From CAYRHS01 sp964424125 (GTDB taxonomy: Bacteria; Actinomycetota; Acidimicrobiia; IMCC26256; JAOSJL01): 30,547 bases of DNA. Below, piece after piece: positions 23,573 to 30,395 of the stretch. Every line of letters starts with the position of its first letter. Positions within the stretch are counted from its first letter, which is position 1. The stretch lies in the NCBI GenBank assembly GCA_964424125.1, contig CAYRHS010000013.1:1-30547 (forward strand), in the 5' to 3' direction. Under the pieces are notes generated by a model, which ran no database searches, was not told the origin of the DNA, and saw only the letters and a list, made by a program, of their open reading frames with translations. The position numbers and the translations under genes were made by a program.

Positions 23573-23577
23573 GCGAT
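23553..23577. terminator. Inverted repeat over two convergent stop codons
   Basis: ATCGCCT (23553-23559) and AGGCGAT (23571-23577) are perfect 7-bp arms with an 11-nt spacer. The region also contains the uninterrupted palindrome CGCCTAGGCG (23566-23575), centred on the TAG of plsC and the reverse-complemented TAG of the CopD-like gene. Termination in both directions is inferred. Confidence 0.45.
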
Positions 23578-24012
23578 CTGCACGCCGAAGAAGGCGGCGC
23601 CGACCGCGGCGGCGAGGCCGAGCGCGGCGAGCATCCCCCCGATGGCACGGAGGCGCCGGGCGGCTGCATCGTCCGCAAGCGTGCGGGCCCGGGCCCCGAG
23701 CAGCGAATGGGCACCGGCCGCCACGCCCGAGACGACCACGAGCGCGAGCTTCACCGACAGCGTCGAGAGCCAGGCGTTGCTCTGCACCTCGAGATCGACC
23801 GCGATGAGGTTCCAGGCGCCGCTCACCAACAGGACGGCGTACGCGGGCCACGCGATCCAGGCGAAGCGACGGGCTGCCGCGACGACGGTGTCGTTACCGG
23901 ACGGCCGCAGGACCGGCACGAGGACGGCGACGGTGAACTGCCCGCCGATCCAGACCATGGCCGCGCCGATGTGCACGAACAGCCGGACGTTGTCGAGCGT
24001 GATGGGGAGCAC
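23569..24012 (-). CDS. CopD-like four-helix membrane protein
   Basis: The 147-residue protein has four predicted membrane helices: about 10-30 (LFVHIGAAMVWIGGQFTVAV), 48-68, 82-103 and 122-145. The first helix has His14 and the conserved-looking pattern HIGAAMVWIGG seen in CopD and related cytochrome-b-like or DUF4149-type membrane families. The function is not established, and copper handling is only a family association. The GTG start at 24012 lies 3 nt after the ispH stop, so both genes are likely in one transcript. Its stop overlaps plsC on the other strand. Confidence 0.75.
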   Translation of the reverse strand: MLPITLDNVRLFVHIGAAMVWIGGQFTVAVLVPVLRPSGNDTVVAAARRFAWIAWPAYAVLLVSGAWNLIAVDLEVQSNAWLSTLSVKLALVVVSGVAAGAHSLLGARARTLADDAAARRLRAIGGMLAALGLAAAVGAAFFGVQIA

Positions 24013-24015
24013 GGC

Positions 24016-25095
24016 TCAGCGAGGAAGCGTCGTGAGCGTGCGCGACGCGTCGGCGTCACGGTCGGCGGTGAACGGCCCGGCTCGGCCCGCCGCGATCTCC
24101 GGGGCGCCACCGGTCAGGAGCGCGGCGCCCAGGTCCAGCGCGGGGAGCAGATCCCGGAGCTCGCGCGGAGGCGGGAAGTACTCGTCCTCTTCGGTCACGT
24201 GCACGACCTCGACGCCGTCGTTGGGCGCCAGGAAGTCGATCACGGCGTCGACCAGCTCCTCGGGTGCACTCGCGCCGGCGGTGACGCCCACGACCCTCCG
24301 TCCGGCGAGCCGTGTCCGGTCGAGCTCGTCGGGCCCGTCGACGCGCATCACGAGGTCGCATCCGGCGTCCCGGGCCACCTTTTCGAGCGCGAGCGTGTTG
24401 GAGGAGTTCGCGCTGCCGATCACCACCACGGCGTCGGCCCGTCCGGCGATCGCCCGCAAGGCTCGCTGGCGGTTCGTCGTCGCGAAGCACAGGTCGTTGC
24501 GCGACGCGGTCCACAGCTCCGGGAACTCCTCCCGGCTCCGCTCGAGCACGCCTTCCCAATCCGAGAGCGACAGGGTCGTCTGCGCGAGGAGCGCGACGCG
24601 TTCGGGGTCCTCGACGGCCGCGAAGGCCGAAGGCAGATCGGCTTCGTCCTCGACCAGCTGGATCCGGTCGGGCGCCACCGCGAGGGTCCCGACGGCCTCG
24701 TCGTGGCCCGCGTGGCCGACGTAGAGGATCGTGGAGCCCTTCCGGGCCCGGGTACGCGCCTCGTGGTGGACCTTCGTCACCAGCGGGCACACGGCGTTGA
24801 CGACGAAACGGCCCTCCTGACGCGCCGCCTCCACGACTTCGGGCGCGGAGCCGTGGGCGGAGAGCATGAGGACCGCACCGGACGGAACGTCCGCGATGTC
24901 GTCGACGAAGACCACGCCGAGGCTCCGGAAGCGATCGACCACGAGCTGGTTGTGGACGATCTCGTGGTAGCAGTACACGGGCGGCTCGAAGATCCGCACG
25001 AGCCACGCGAGGGCCTTGATCGCCATCTCGACACCCGCGCAGAAGCCCCGAGGCTGTGCGAGCAGCACGCGTCGAACCCCGAGGTCGGTGGACAC
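24016..25095 (-). CDS. ispH: 4-hydroxy-3-methylbut-2-enyl diphosphate reductase
   Basis: IspH is the last enzyme of the MEP pathway, reducing HMBPP to IPP and DMAPP with a [4Fe-4S] cluster. The 359-residue protein has the three cluster cysteines Cys19 (GFCAGV), Cys103 (AVCPLVTKVH) and Cys203 (DLCFATTNRQ). Substrate-binding residues are in EIVHN (His48), SAHG (His81) and GHDEAVGT (Glu133). GTG 25095 was chosen because it starts the VRRVLLAQPRGFCAGV family N-terminus and lies 7 nt after TAGCCT. The open frame extends 36 codons further into the divergent gene's promoter. It is the only MEP gene in the window. Confidence 0.95.
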   Translation of the reverse strand: MSTDLGVRRVLLAQPRGFCAGVEMAIKALAWLVRIFEPPVYCYHEIVHNQLVVDRFRSLGVVFVDDIADVPSGAVLMLSAHGSAPEVVEAARQEGRFVVNAVCPLVTKVHHEARTRARKGSTILYVGHAGHDEAVGTLAVAPDRIQLVEDEADLPSAFAAVEDPERVALLAQTTLSLSDWEGVLERSREEFPELWTASRNDLCFATTNRQRALRAIAGRADAVVVIGSANSSNTLALEKVARDAGCDLVMRVDGPDELDRTRLAGRRVVGVTAGASAPEELVDAVIDFLAPNDGVEVVHVTEEDEYFPPPRELRDLLPALDLGAALLTGGAPEIAAGRAGPFTADRDADASRTLTTLPR

Positions 25096-25102
25096 GCGTT
25101 CG

Positions 25103-25108
25103 AGGCTA
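25103..25108 (-). promoter_or_regulatory. -10 element of ispH (leaderless)
   Basis: On the minus strand TAGCCT (25108 to 25103) is followed by 7 nt and GTG 25095. It is divergent from the DUF512 promoter, 53 bp away. Confidence 0.5.
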
Positions 25109-25161
25109 CCGGCCGTCCCCGGGAACACAGCCACGGGGCCGGGCCGGCGGGCGGGGCTGCG

Positions 25162-25167
25162 TAGACT
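25162..25167 (+). promoter_or_regulatory. -10 element of the DUF512 gene (leaderless)
   Basis: TAGACT, 7 nt, then ATG 25175. This is the only promoter seen for the DUF512-der-carboxylase series. No -35 match. Confidence 0.5.
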
Positions 25168-25174
25168 CGGGGCC

Positions 25175-26626
25175 ATGTCCACGGCTCGGGTCGTGGCGGT
25201 CACCCCGGGCTCGCCGGCCGCGCAGTCCGGTCTCCTTCCCGGCGACGAGCTCGTCGCGGTCGAAGGCGAGCCCCTGCGGGACGTGATCGCCTACCAACTG
25301 CAGGCCGACGAGCCCGTCGTGCGGCTGGAGGTCCGACGGGGCGGGCTCGAACGCGAGCTCACAGTGCACAAGCGTGCGGGAGCGCCGCTGGGCGTGCAGC
25401 TCGACAGCGCGGTCTTCGACCGGGTCCGGACCTGTGACAACCACTGCCCGTTCTGCTTCATCTACCAGCTCCCTGCCGGGATGCGCCCCAGCCTGTACGT
25501 GAAGGACGACGACTACCGCCTCTCCTTCCTCTACGGGAACTTCACGACCCTGACCCGCTTCACCGAAGCCGACCTCGAGCGCGTCGTGTCCGAGCGTCTG
25601 TCGCCCCTCTACGTGAGCATCCACGCGACCGATCCGGACCTCCGGGCCCGGCTGCTGCGCAACCGGCGGGGCGCGACCAGCCTGCGCTGGCTCGAGCTCC
25701 TCCTCGGTGCCGGTATCGAGGTCCACGGCCAGGTCGTGGTCTGCCCGGGGATCAACGACGGCGAGGCGCTGGAGGAGACGATGCTGGGCGTGTTCGATCG
25801 CTTCCCGGAGCTGGCCACCGTGGGCGTGGTCCCGCTCGGCGTCAGCGCCCACAACTGCGAGGCCGAGCTCCGCCCGCACCGGGTCGAGGAGGCCACGACG
25901 GTGCTCGACACCGTCACGCGCTGGCAGCGCCGCTTCCTCGCCACACTCGGCCGCCGTCTGGTCTTCGCCGCCGACGAGTATTACCTCATGGCCGGGCGCG
26001 AGTTCCCGTCCGCCCCGGAGTACGAGGAGTTCCCGCAGCACGAGAACGGGATCGGGATCGTCCGTGCCTTTCGCGACGAGGTGGAGGCCGCGCTGGCCGG
26101 TCGCCCGGTGAGCGGCCGGGGGCCGCGCCCAGGGTTCTTCGCCTGGGTGGACGAGGGTGCTCCGTCCGGGCCGGTTCCCTGCGGCTTCGGCCGGGTCGAG
26201 GCCGCCCCCGCGGCCGGCTACCGCGCGAGACGCGCCGAGGAGTCGACACCGGTGACGATCGGTCCCGCGCCGGGACCGGCGCGGCCCACCTGGGTGGTGA
26301 CCGGTACCTACGGCGCCGCCGCGCTCGAGCCGTTGCTCGAGCCGCTCCGGGCACCCTCGCCAGCGCCGCTGCGACTGTTGCCGGTCGAGAACCGCTTCTT
26401 CGGAGGCAACATCGGCGTGACCGGGCTGCTCACCGGCGAAGACGTCCGCCGGGCCATCGAGCGCGTTCCGGCCGGCGACCGCGTGCTCCTGCCCGACGTC
26501 CTCCTCTCCGAGGGCCGGTTCCTCGACGGGCTCACGCTGGCCGATCTCGGCCGCGCCGCTGAGCTCGTCCCGACCGACGGGACCTCGCTCGTCCGGGCGC
26601 TGCGCGGCGAGCTCGCCGCGGCCTGA
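25175..26626 (+). CDS. DUF512 / TIGR03279-type putative radical SAM protein with PDZ
   Basis: The 483-residue protein has an N-terminal PDZ-like domain (about 3-65, VVAVTPGSPAAQSGLLPGDELVAV). A radical-SAM-like cysteine cluster CDNHCPFC follows (Cys87, Cys91, Cys94, the CxxxCxxC pattern), then a TIM-barrel-like middle (LYVSIHATDPDLRARLLRN, VVVCPGINDG). The C-terminal DUF512 domain has VENRFFGGNIGVTGLLTG. The family is widespread, often next to der, and has no settled function that I know of. PDZ plus radical SAM is an unusual pairing for a protein with no membrane segment. ATG 25175 is 7 nt after TAGACT. Its stop overlaps the der start (TGATG), so the two are co-expressed. Confidence 0.9.
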   Translation: MSTARVVAVTPGSPAAQSGLLPGDELVAVEGEPLRDVIAYQLQADEPVVRLEVRRGGLERELTVHKRAGAPLGVQLDSAVFDRVRTCDNHCPFCFIYQLPAGMRPSLYVKDDDYRLSFLYGNFTTLTRFTEADLERVVSERLSPLYVSIHATDPDLRARLLRNRRGATSLRWLELLLGAGIEVHGQVVVCPGINDGEALEETMLGVFDRFPELATVGVVPLGVSAHNCEAELRPHRVEEATTVLDTVTRWQRRFLATLGRRLVFAADEYYLMAGREFPSAPEYEEFPQHENGIGIVRAFRDEVEAALAGRPVSGRGPRPGFFAWVDEGAPSGPVPCGFGRVEAAPAAGYRARRAEESTPVTIGPAPGPARPTWVVTGTYGAAALEPLLEPLRAPSPAPLRLLPVENRFFGGNIGVTGLLTGEDVRRAIERVPAGDRVLLPDVLLSEGRFLDGLTLADLGRAAELVPTDGTSLVRALRGELAAA

Positions 26627-27987
26627 TGTCCGCCCCGGTCGTCGCGATCGTCGGTCGCCCCAACGTGGGCAAGTCGACCCTCGTCAACCGCATCGTCGGC
26701 CGCCGGGCGGCGGTGGTCGAGGAGCGCTCCGGCGTCACGCGGGACCGCCGGGAGTTGGACGCCGAGTGGACCGGCCGTTCCTTCCAGATCGTGGACACGG
26801 GCGGATGGGTGGAGCCGACCAAGACGCAGACCGACGAGCGAGCACTCGTGTCCGAGGTCACGCGCCAGGCGGAAGCGGCGATCGGAGCCGCCGACGTGGT
26901 GGTCTTCGTCGTGGACGTGACCGTCGGCGTGACCGACGAGGACGAAGCCGTCGCCGGCGTGCTGCGGGCCGCGGACGTGCCGGTCGTGGCGGCCGCCAAC
27001 AAGGTGGACGACGAACGGCGCGAGCTCGAGCTCTGGCCCTTCGCCCGGTTGGGGCTCGGCGAGGCGGTGCCCGTCTCCGCGCTCCACGGGCGGGGCAGCG
27101 GCGAGCTCCTCGACGCGGTGGTGGCCGCGCTCCCAACGGAGCCCGAGCAGGGGGTCCGACCGGAGGCGGCGCGCGAGGGCGCTGAGGACCACCGTGAACT
27201 CCGGGTGGCAGTCGTCGGCCGGCCCAACGTGGGGAAGTCCACGCTGTTCAACCGCCTCGTCGGTGCCGAGCGCACGATCGTTCACGACGAGCCGGGCACG
27301 ACGCGCGACGCGATCGACACCGTCGTGGAGACCGAGGACGGGCCGATCCGCTTCATCGACACCGCGGGCATGCGCCGCCGCGCCCGGGTCGAGCCGGGGA
27401 CCGAGCACCACAGCGTGCTGCGTACCCTCGAGGCCATCGACCGGGCCGACGCCGCGTTGTTGGTCGTCGACGCGGCCGAGGGGGTCGCGCACCAGGACCA
27501 ACGACTCGCCGAGCGGGTCGATGCCGCGGGCACCGCCGTGGTCGTGGTCCTCAACAAGTGGGACGCGGTCGACGCCGAGCGCCGCGAGGCCGTGTTCACC
27601 GACGTCGGCGACCGACTCGGGTTTCTGGGCTACGCGCCAGTGCTGCGGGTCTCCGGGCTGACCGGCCACAACGTCCGCCTGCTCCTCCCGGCATTGCGGG
27701 AGGCCGAGACCGCGTACCGGAGTCGTGTTCCGACCGCTCAGCTCAACCGTGTGCTGCGCGAGGCGCAGGCTCGCCATCCTGCGCCCGCCGACGGAAGGCA
27801 CCGGCCTCGGGTCCTCTACGCCACACAGGGGGCCAGCGACCCGCCGACGTTCACGCTCTTTGCCACCCGCCGGTTGCCCGCGACCTATCTTCGCTACCTC
27901 GAGCGGCGCCTGCGGGAAGCGCTCGACCTCGGTCCGACCCCCATCAAGGTGCGCGTGCGCGTGCGAGGAGCAGCCGGCGGTGAGTGA
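26626..27987 (+). CDS. der: Ribosome biogenesis GTPase Der
   Basis: Der (EngA) has two tandem GTPase domains and assists 50S subunit maturation. The 453-residue protein shows GRPNVGKST twice (about 10 and 202), DTGG and DTAGM as G3 motifs, ANKVD and NKWD as G4 motifs, and a C-terminal KH-like domain (about 365-450). The acidic linker between the G domains includes EPEQGVRPEAAREGAED. Many actinobacterial genomes carry cmk directly upstream of der. Here the pair is split by four genes. It overlaps the DUF512 gene by 1 bp and the acyl-CoA carboxylase gene by 8 bp. Confidence 0.97.
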   Translation: MSAPVVAIVGRPNVGKSTLVNRIVGRRAAVVEERSGVTRDRRELDAEWTGRSFQIVDTGGWVEPTKTQTDERALVSEVTRQAEAAIGAADVVVFVVDVTVGVTDEDEAVAGVLRAADVPVVAAANKVDDERRELELWPFARLGLGEAVPVSALHGRGSGELLDAVVAALPTEPEQGVRPEAAREGAEDHRELRVAVVGRPNVGKSTLFNRLVGAERTIVHDEPGTTRDAIDTVVETEDGPIRFIDTAGMRRRARVEPGTEHHSVLRTLEAIDRADAALLVVDAAEGVAHQDQRLAERVDAAGTAVVVVLNKWDAVDAERREAVFTDVGDRLGFLGYAPVLRVSGLTGHNVRLLLPALREAETAYRSRVPTAQLNRVLREAQARHPAPADGRHRPRVLYATQGASDPPTFTLFATRRLPATYLRYLERRLREALDLGPTPIKVRVRVRGAAGGE

Positions 27988-29512
27988 CCACGACCTCGGA
28001 GCGGCGATCGAACGGGCCCGGGCGGGCAACCTCGCTGGTGGGGGCGCGGAGAAGCTCGCCCGCCAGGGGAAGGAGTTCGTGCGCGACCGCCTCGCCCGGC
28101 TCCTCGATCCGGACTCGTTCGCCGAGGACGCGCTGCTCGCCAACGCGCTCGCGGGCGACCTGCCCGCCGATGGCGTGGTCACGGGGACGGGACGCATCGA
28201 TGGGCGGCCCGTCTGCGTGCTGGCCAACGACCCGACGGTGAAGGCGGGCTCGTGGGGAGCCAGGACCGTCGAGAAGATGGTGCGCCTCACGGAGACGGCG
28301 CTCCGCCACGAGCTGCCGGCCGTCTACCTCGTCGACTCGGCCGGCGCCCGCATCACCGACCAGGTCGAGCTCTTCCCCGGCCGGCGCGGGGCGGGGCGCA
28401 TCTTCGCCAATCAGGTCCGGCTGTCGGGCAAGGTGCCGCAGGTCTGCTGCCTCTTCGGGCCGTCGGCCGCTGGTGGTGCCTACATCCCCGCCTTCTGCGA
28501 CGTCGTGTTCATGGTCGAGGGCAACGCCTCGATGTACCTCGGCTCACCCCGGATGGCCGAGGTCGTCGTGGGGGAGCAGACGACCCTCGAGGAGATGGGC
28601 GGCGCCCGGATGCACGCCACCGTCAGCGGGTGCGGTGACAACCTCGTCGCCGACGACGCCGAAGCGATCGACGCCGCCCGCCGGTACCTCTCGTACCTGC
28701 CGCGCAACTGGCGGGAGGACCCGCCCGTGATCGAAGCCGTGGCCCCCGCGCGGCCGTCCTCCGCGATCGGCGACGTCGTCCCCGAGGAGGAGCGCCGGGC
28801 CTACGACATGCACGAGGTCGTCGACGCGTTGGTCGACGCGGACTCGTTCTTCGAGCTGAAGCCGCTCTTCGCCCGGGAGCTGATCGTCGGCTTCGGTCGC
28901 ATCGACGGTCGCACCGTCGGCATCGTGGGGAGCAACCCGAAGCACCTGGGCGGCGTCCTCTTCGTCGACTCGGCGGACAAGGCGGCGCGCTTCATCTGGC
29001 TCTGCGACGCGTTCAACGTCCCCCTCGTCTTCCTCGCCGACGTCCCAGGGTTCATGATCGGCTCCGACGTCGAGCGTCGGGGGATCATCCGCCACGGCGC
29101 GAAGATGATCACCGCGGTGACGGAGGCGACGGTCCCGAAGATCTCGGTGATCGTGCGCAAGGCCTACGGCGCTGGGCTCTACGCGATGTCCGGCCCTGCG
29201 TTCGACCCCGACGCCACGCTCGCGCTGCCGACGGCCCGGATCGCGGTGATGGGCCCCGACCCGGCGGTGAATGCGGTCTTCTACAACAAGATCCACGAGA
29301 TCGACGAGCCCGAGGAGCGGGCCCGCTTCGTCGCCGATCGGCGGGCCGAGTACGAGGCCGACGTCGACCTGACCCACCTCGCGGCCGAGCTCGTGGTCGA
29401 CGAGGTCGTGCTGCCCGAGGAGCTGCGAACGGAGCTGGCGCGCCGCCTGGACCTGGCTTCGGGGAAGCGGCGGGAGGTCTTCGACCGTCGCCACGGCGTC
29501 CCCCCGGTGTGA
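27980..29512 (+). CDS. Acyl-CoA carboxylase carboxyltransferase (beta) subunit
   Basis: The 510-residue protein has the two crotonase-like halves of biotin-dependent carboxyltransferases, which move CO2 from carboxybiotin to an acyl-CoA. The N-terminal half has DGVVTGTGRIDGRPV, LVDSAGARITDQVE and the oxyanion loop GPSAAGGAY (about 160). The C-terminal half has GIVGSNPKHLGGVLF, FLADVPGFMIGSD and KAYGAGLYAMSG (about 395). The GAGLYAMSG form resembles 3-methylcrotonyl- or geranyl-CoA type subunits more than propionyl-CoA types, but the substrate is uncertain. GTG 27980 lies inside the der 3' end. The frame open upstream from 27725 is a der shadow. No biotin carboxylase or BCCP gene is present nearby. 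Confidence 0.9.
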   Translation: MSDHDLGAAIERARAGNLAGGGAEKLARQGKEFVRDRLARLLDPDSFAEDALLANALAGDLPADGVVTGTGRIDGRPVCVLANDPTVKAGSWGARTVEKMVRLTETALRHELPAVYLVDSAGARITDQVELFPGRRGAGRIFANQVRLSGKVPQVCCLFGPSAAGGAYIPAFCDVVFMVEGNASMYLGSPRMAEVVVGEQTTLEEMGGARMHATVSGCGDNLVADDAEAIDAARRYLSYLPRNWREDPPVIEAVAPARPSSAIGDVVPEEERRAYDMHEVVDALVDADSFFELKPLFARELIVGFGRIDGRTVGIVGSNPKHLGGVLFVDSADKAARFIWLCDAFNVPLVFLADVPGFMIGSDVERRGIIRHGAKMITAVTEATVPKISVIVRKAYGAGLYAMSGPAFDPDATLALPTARIAVMGPDPAVNAVFYNKIHEIDEPEERARFVADRRAEYEADVDLTHLAAELVVDEVVLPEELRTELARRLDLASGKRREVFDRRHGVPPV

Positions 29513-29533
29513 CCCGGGCGCGAGACTGCGATC

Positions 29534-29776
29534 GTGCCCTGGTGCGCCGACTGCGACCGCTACCTCTCCGTACCGACGGTCCGCGCCGACGGCACCTGTC
29601 CCCGCTGCGGGAACCCGGTCGAGTCCCCGCTTCGCGTCGACGCCTCCGACGAGGCCGACACCGACGAACGGGTGGCGTTGCCGTGGCACCTGTGGCTGCT
29701 GCTCGCCGCGCTCGCCGTCTACCTCGGGTTCCGGTTCTGGCAGGGGATCGAGTGGCTCTGGAGCGCCGTCGCCTGA
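29534..29776 (+). CDS. Small zinc-ribbon membrane protein
   Basis: The 80-residue protein has an N-terminal C4 zinc ribbon (Cys4 and Cys7 in CADC, Cys22 and Cys25 in CPRC). An acidic linker (about 34-46) is followed by one transmembrane helix (about 50-66, LWLLLAALAVYLGFRF) and a tryptophan-rich tail, QGIEWLWSAVA. The function is unknown. It starts with GTG 21 nt after the carboxylase gene and is probably in the same transcript. The same frame is closed upstream, so the start is well fixed. Topology places the ribbon in the cytoplasm if the positive-inside rule is followed (inference). Confidence 0.75.
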   Translation: MPWCADCDRYLSVPTVRADGTCPRCGNPVESPLRVDASDEADTDERVALPWHLWLLLAALAVYLGFRFWQGIEWLWSAVA

Positions 29777-29802
29777 CCGGCCGGTCGCGGGGGGTCGACG
29801 TC

Positions 29803-29808
29803 TAAGCT
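29803..29808 (+). promoter_or_regulatory. Possible -10 element of the tRNA-Pro gene
   Basis: TAAGCT lies 22 nt before the first tRNA base, giving a predicted transcription start near 29815. No -35 recognised. Offered on position only. Confidence 0.35.
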
Positions 29809-29813
29809 CGTTC

Positions 29814-29829
29814 CGGCGCTCCGGCGCCG
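29814..29829 (+). other. Hairpin in the tRNA-Pro 5' leader
   Basis: CGGCGC-TCCG-GCGCCG is a perfect 6-bp stem with a UNCG-type tetraloop, ending one base before the tRNA. It would form the first bases of the precursor if transcription starts near 29815. It could influence RNase P processing or act as a terminator for the gene upstream. Confidence 0.4.
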
Positions 29830-29830
29830 A

Positions 29831-29905
29831 CGGGCTGTGGCGCAGCTTGGTTAGCGCGTTGGTCTGGGGGACCAAAGGTCCGGGGTTCAAATCCCCGCAG
29901 CCCGA
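29831..29905 (+). tRNA. tRNA-Pro (anticodon GGG)
   Basis: A complete 75-nt cloverleaf. The acceptor CGGGCTG (29831-29837) pairs with CAGCCCG (29898-29904), with discriminator A at 29905. The D stem GCGC pairs with GCGC (29840-29843 and 29854-29857). The anticodon stem TTGGT pairs with ACCAA around the loop CTGGGGG (29864-29870), anticodon GGG at 29866-29868. The T stem CGGGG pairs with CCCCG around TTCAAAT. The CCA end is not encoded. GGG reads CCC and CCU proline codons. Confidence 0.97.
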
Positions 29906-29987
29906 CAGGGGAAGCCGCACGTCCCGGCGGGAGCGCGAGCGGCCTCCTCGGTGTGCCTTCGGTGGTATTCACCGGTATGCGTGAACC

Positions 29988-30395
29988 GTGCTCCCAGCAC
30001 CGCGCGGCGAGGGAACAAATGGCAGCGCAGCAGTCCTGGTAGGCGGTCTTCAGACCGCGCGTGCCCGGATGCTCGACATGATCGCCGAGGCCCACGCCGG
30101 GGATGACGACGTCGACTCGACTGCCATGACGGGCGCTGCGCTCTTCGGAGACCTCGGCACCGAAAGCGGTTACCCGCCGGTGCCTGGGCTCAGGGACGCG
30201 GCGGACGACTACGCGTCGTCGCCCGAACCGACGGACGCGCAGCTCCGCGAGGCCGTCGAGAGCCCCCTGCACGACGACGTGCTCGACTTCTTCTTCGAGC
30301 ACCACGATGACTACGAGATCTGGAACGACTGCTGGAAGGCAGTCGACGTGGACGAGCTCGTCCGGTACATCCGATCGCTCAGACAGGTCTCGTAG
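29988..30395 (+). CDS. Small acidic protein of unknown function
   Basis: I do not recognise this protein. The 135-residue frame is strongly acidic, with many Asp and Glu, no membrane helix and a compact C-terminal part: DVLDFFFEHHDDYEIWNDCW followed by VDVDELVRYIRSL. High third-position GC in the C-terminal half supports real coding. The start is uncertain: GTG 29988 is the longest option, while ATG 30069 or ATG 30078 would give about 108 or 105 residues and drop a low-complexity N-terminus. No promoter or ribosome-binding site decides this. The gene is 82 bp downstream of tRNA-Pro. Confidence 0.45.
   Translation: MLPAPRGEGTNGSAAVLVGGLQTARARMLDMIAEAHAGDDDVDSTAMTGAALFGDLGTESGYPPVPGLRDAADDYASSPEPTDAQLREAVESPLHDDVLDFFFEHHDDYEIWNDCWKAVDVDELVRYIRSLRQVS

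Noticed and set aside
22984..25164. A 726-codon plus-strand open frame over plsC, the CopD-like gene and ispH
   Set aside because: Its product has no recognisable domain, while ispH on the other strand has all three cluster cysteines.
29831..29905. tRNA-Pro as an attachment site with a direct repeat inside the window
   Set aside because: I did not see a second copy of the 3' end, nor an integrase of phage type. XerD at 13063 is the housekeeping gene.
30043..30058. GCGGTCT-TC-AGACCGC, resembling the GGTCTTCA-type anticodon arm of selenocysteine tRNA, preceded by CCTGGT
   Set aside because: No 8-bp acceptor, long variable arm or GGTTCGA T-loop could be found around it, and it lies inside or before the small acidic gene. 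A perfect 7-bp hairpin remains, but calling it selC is not supported.
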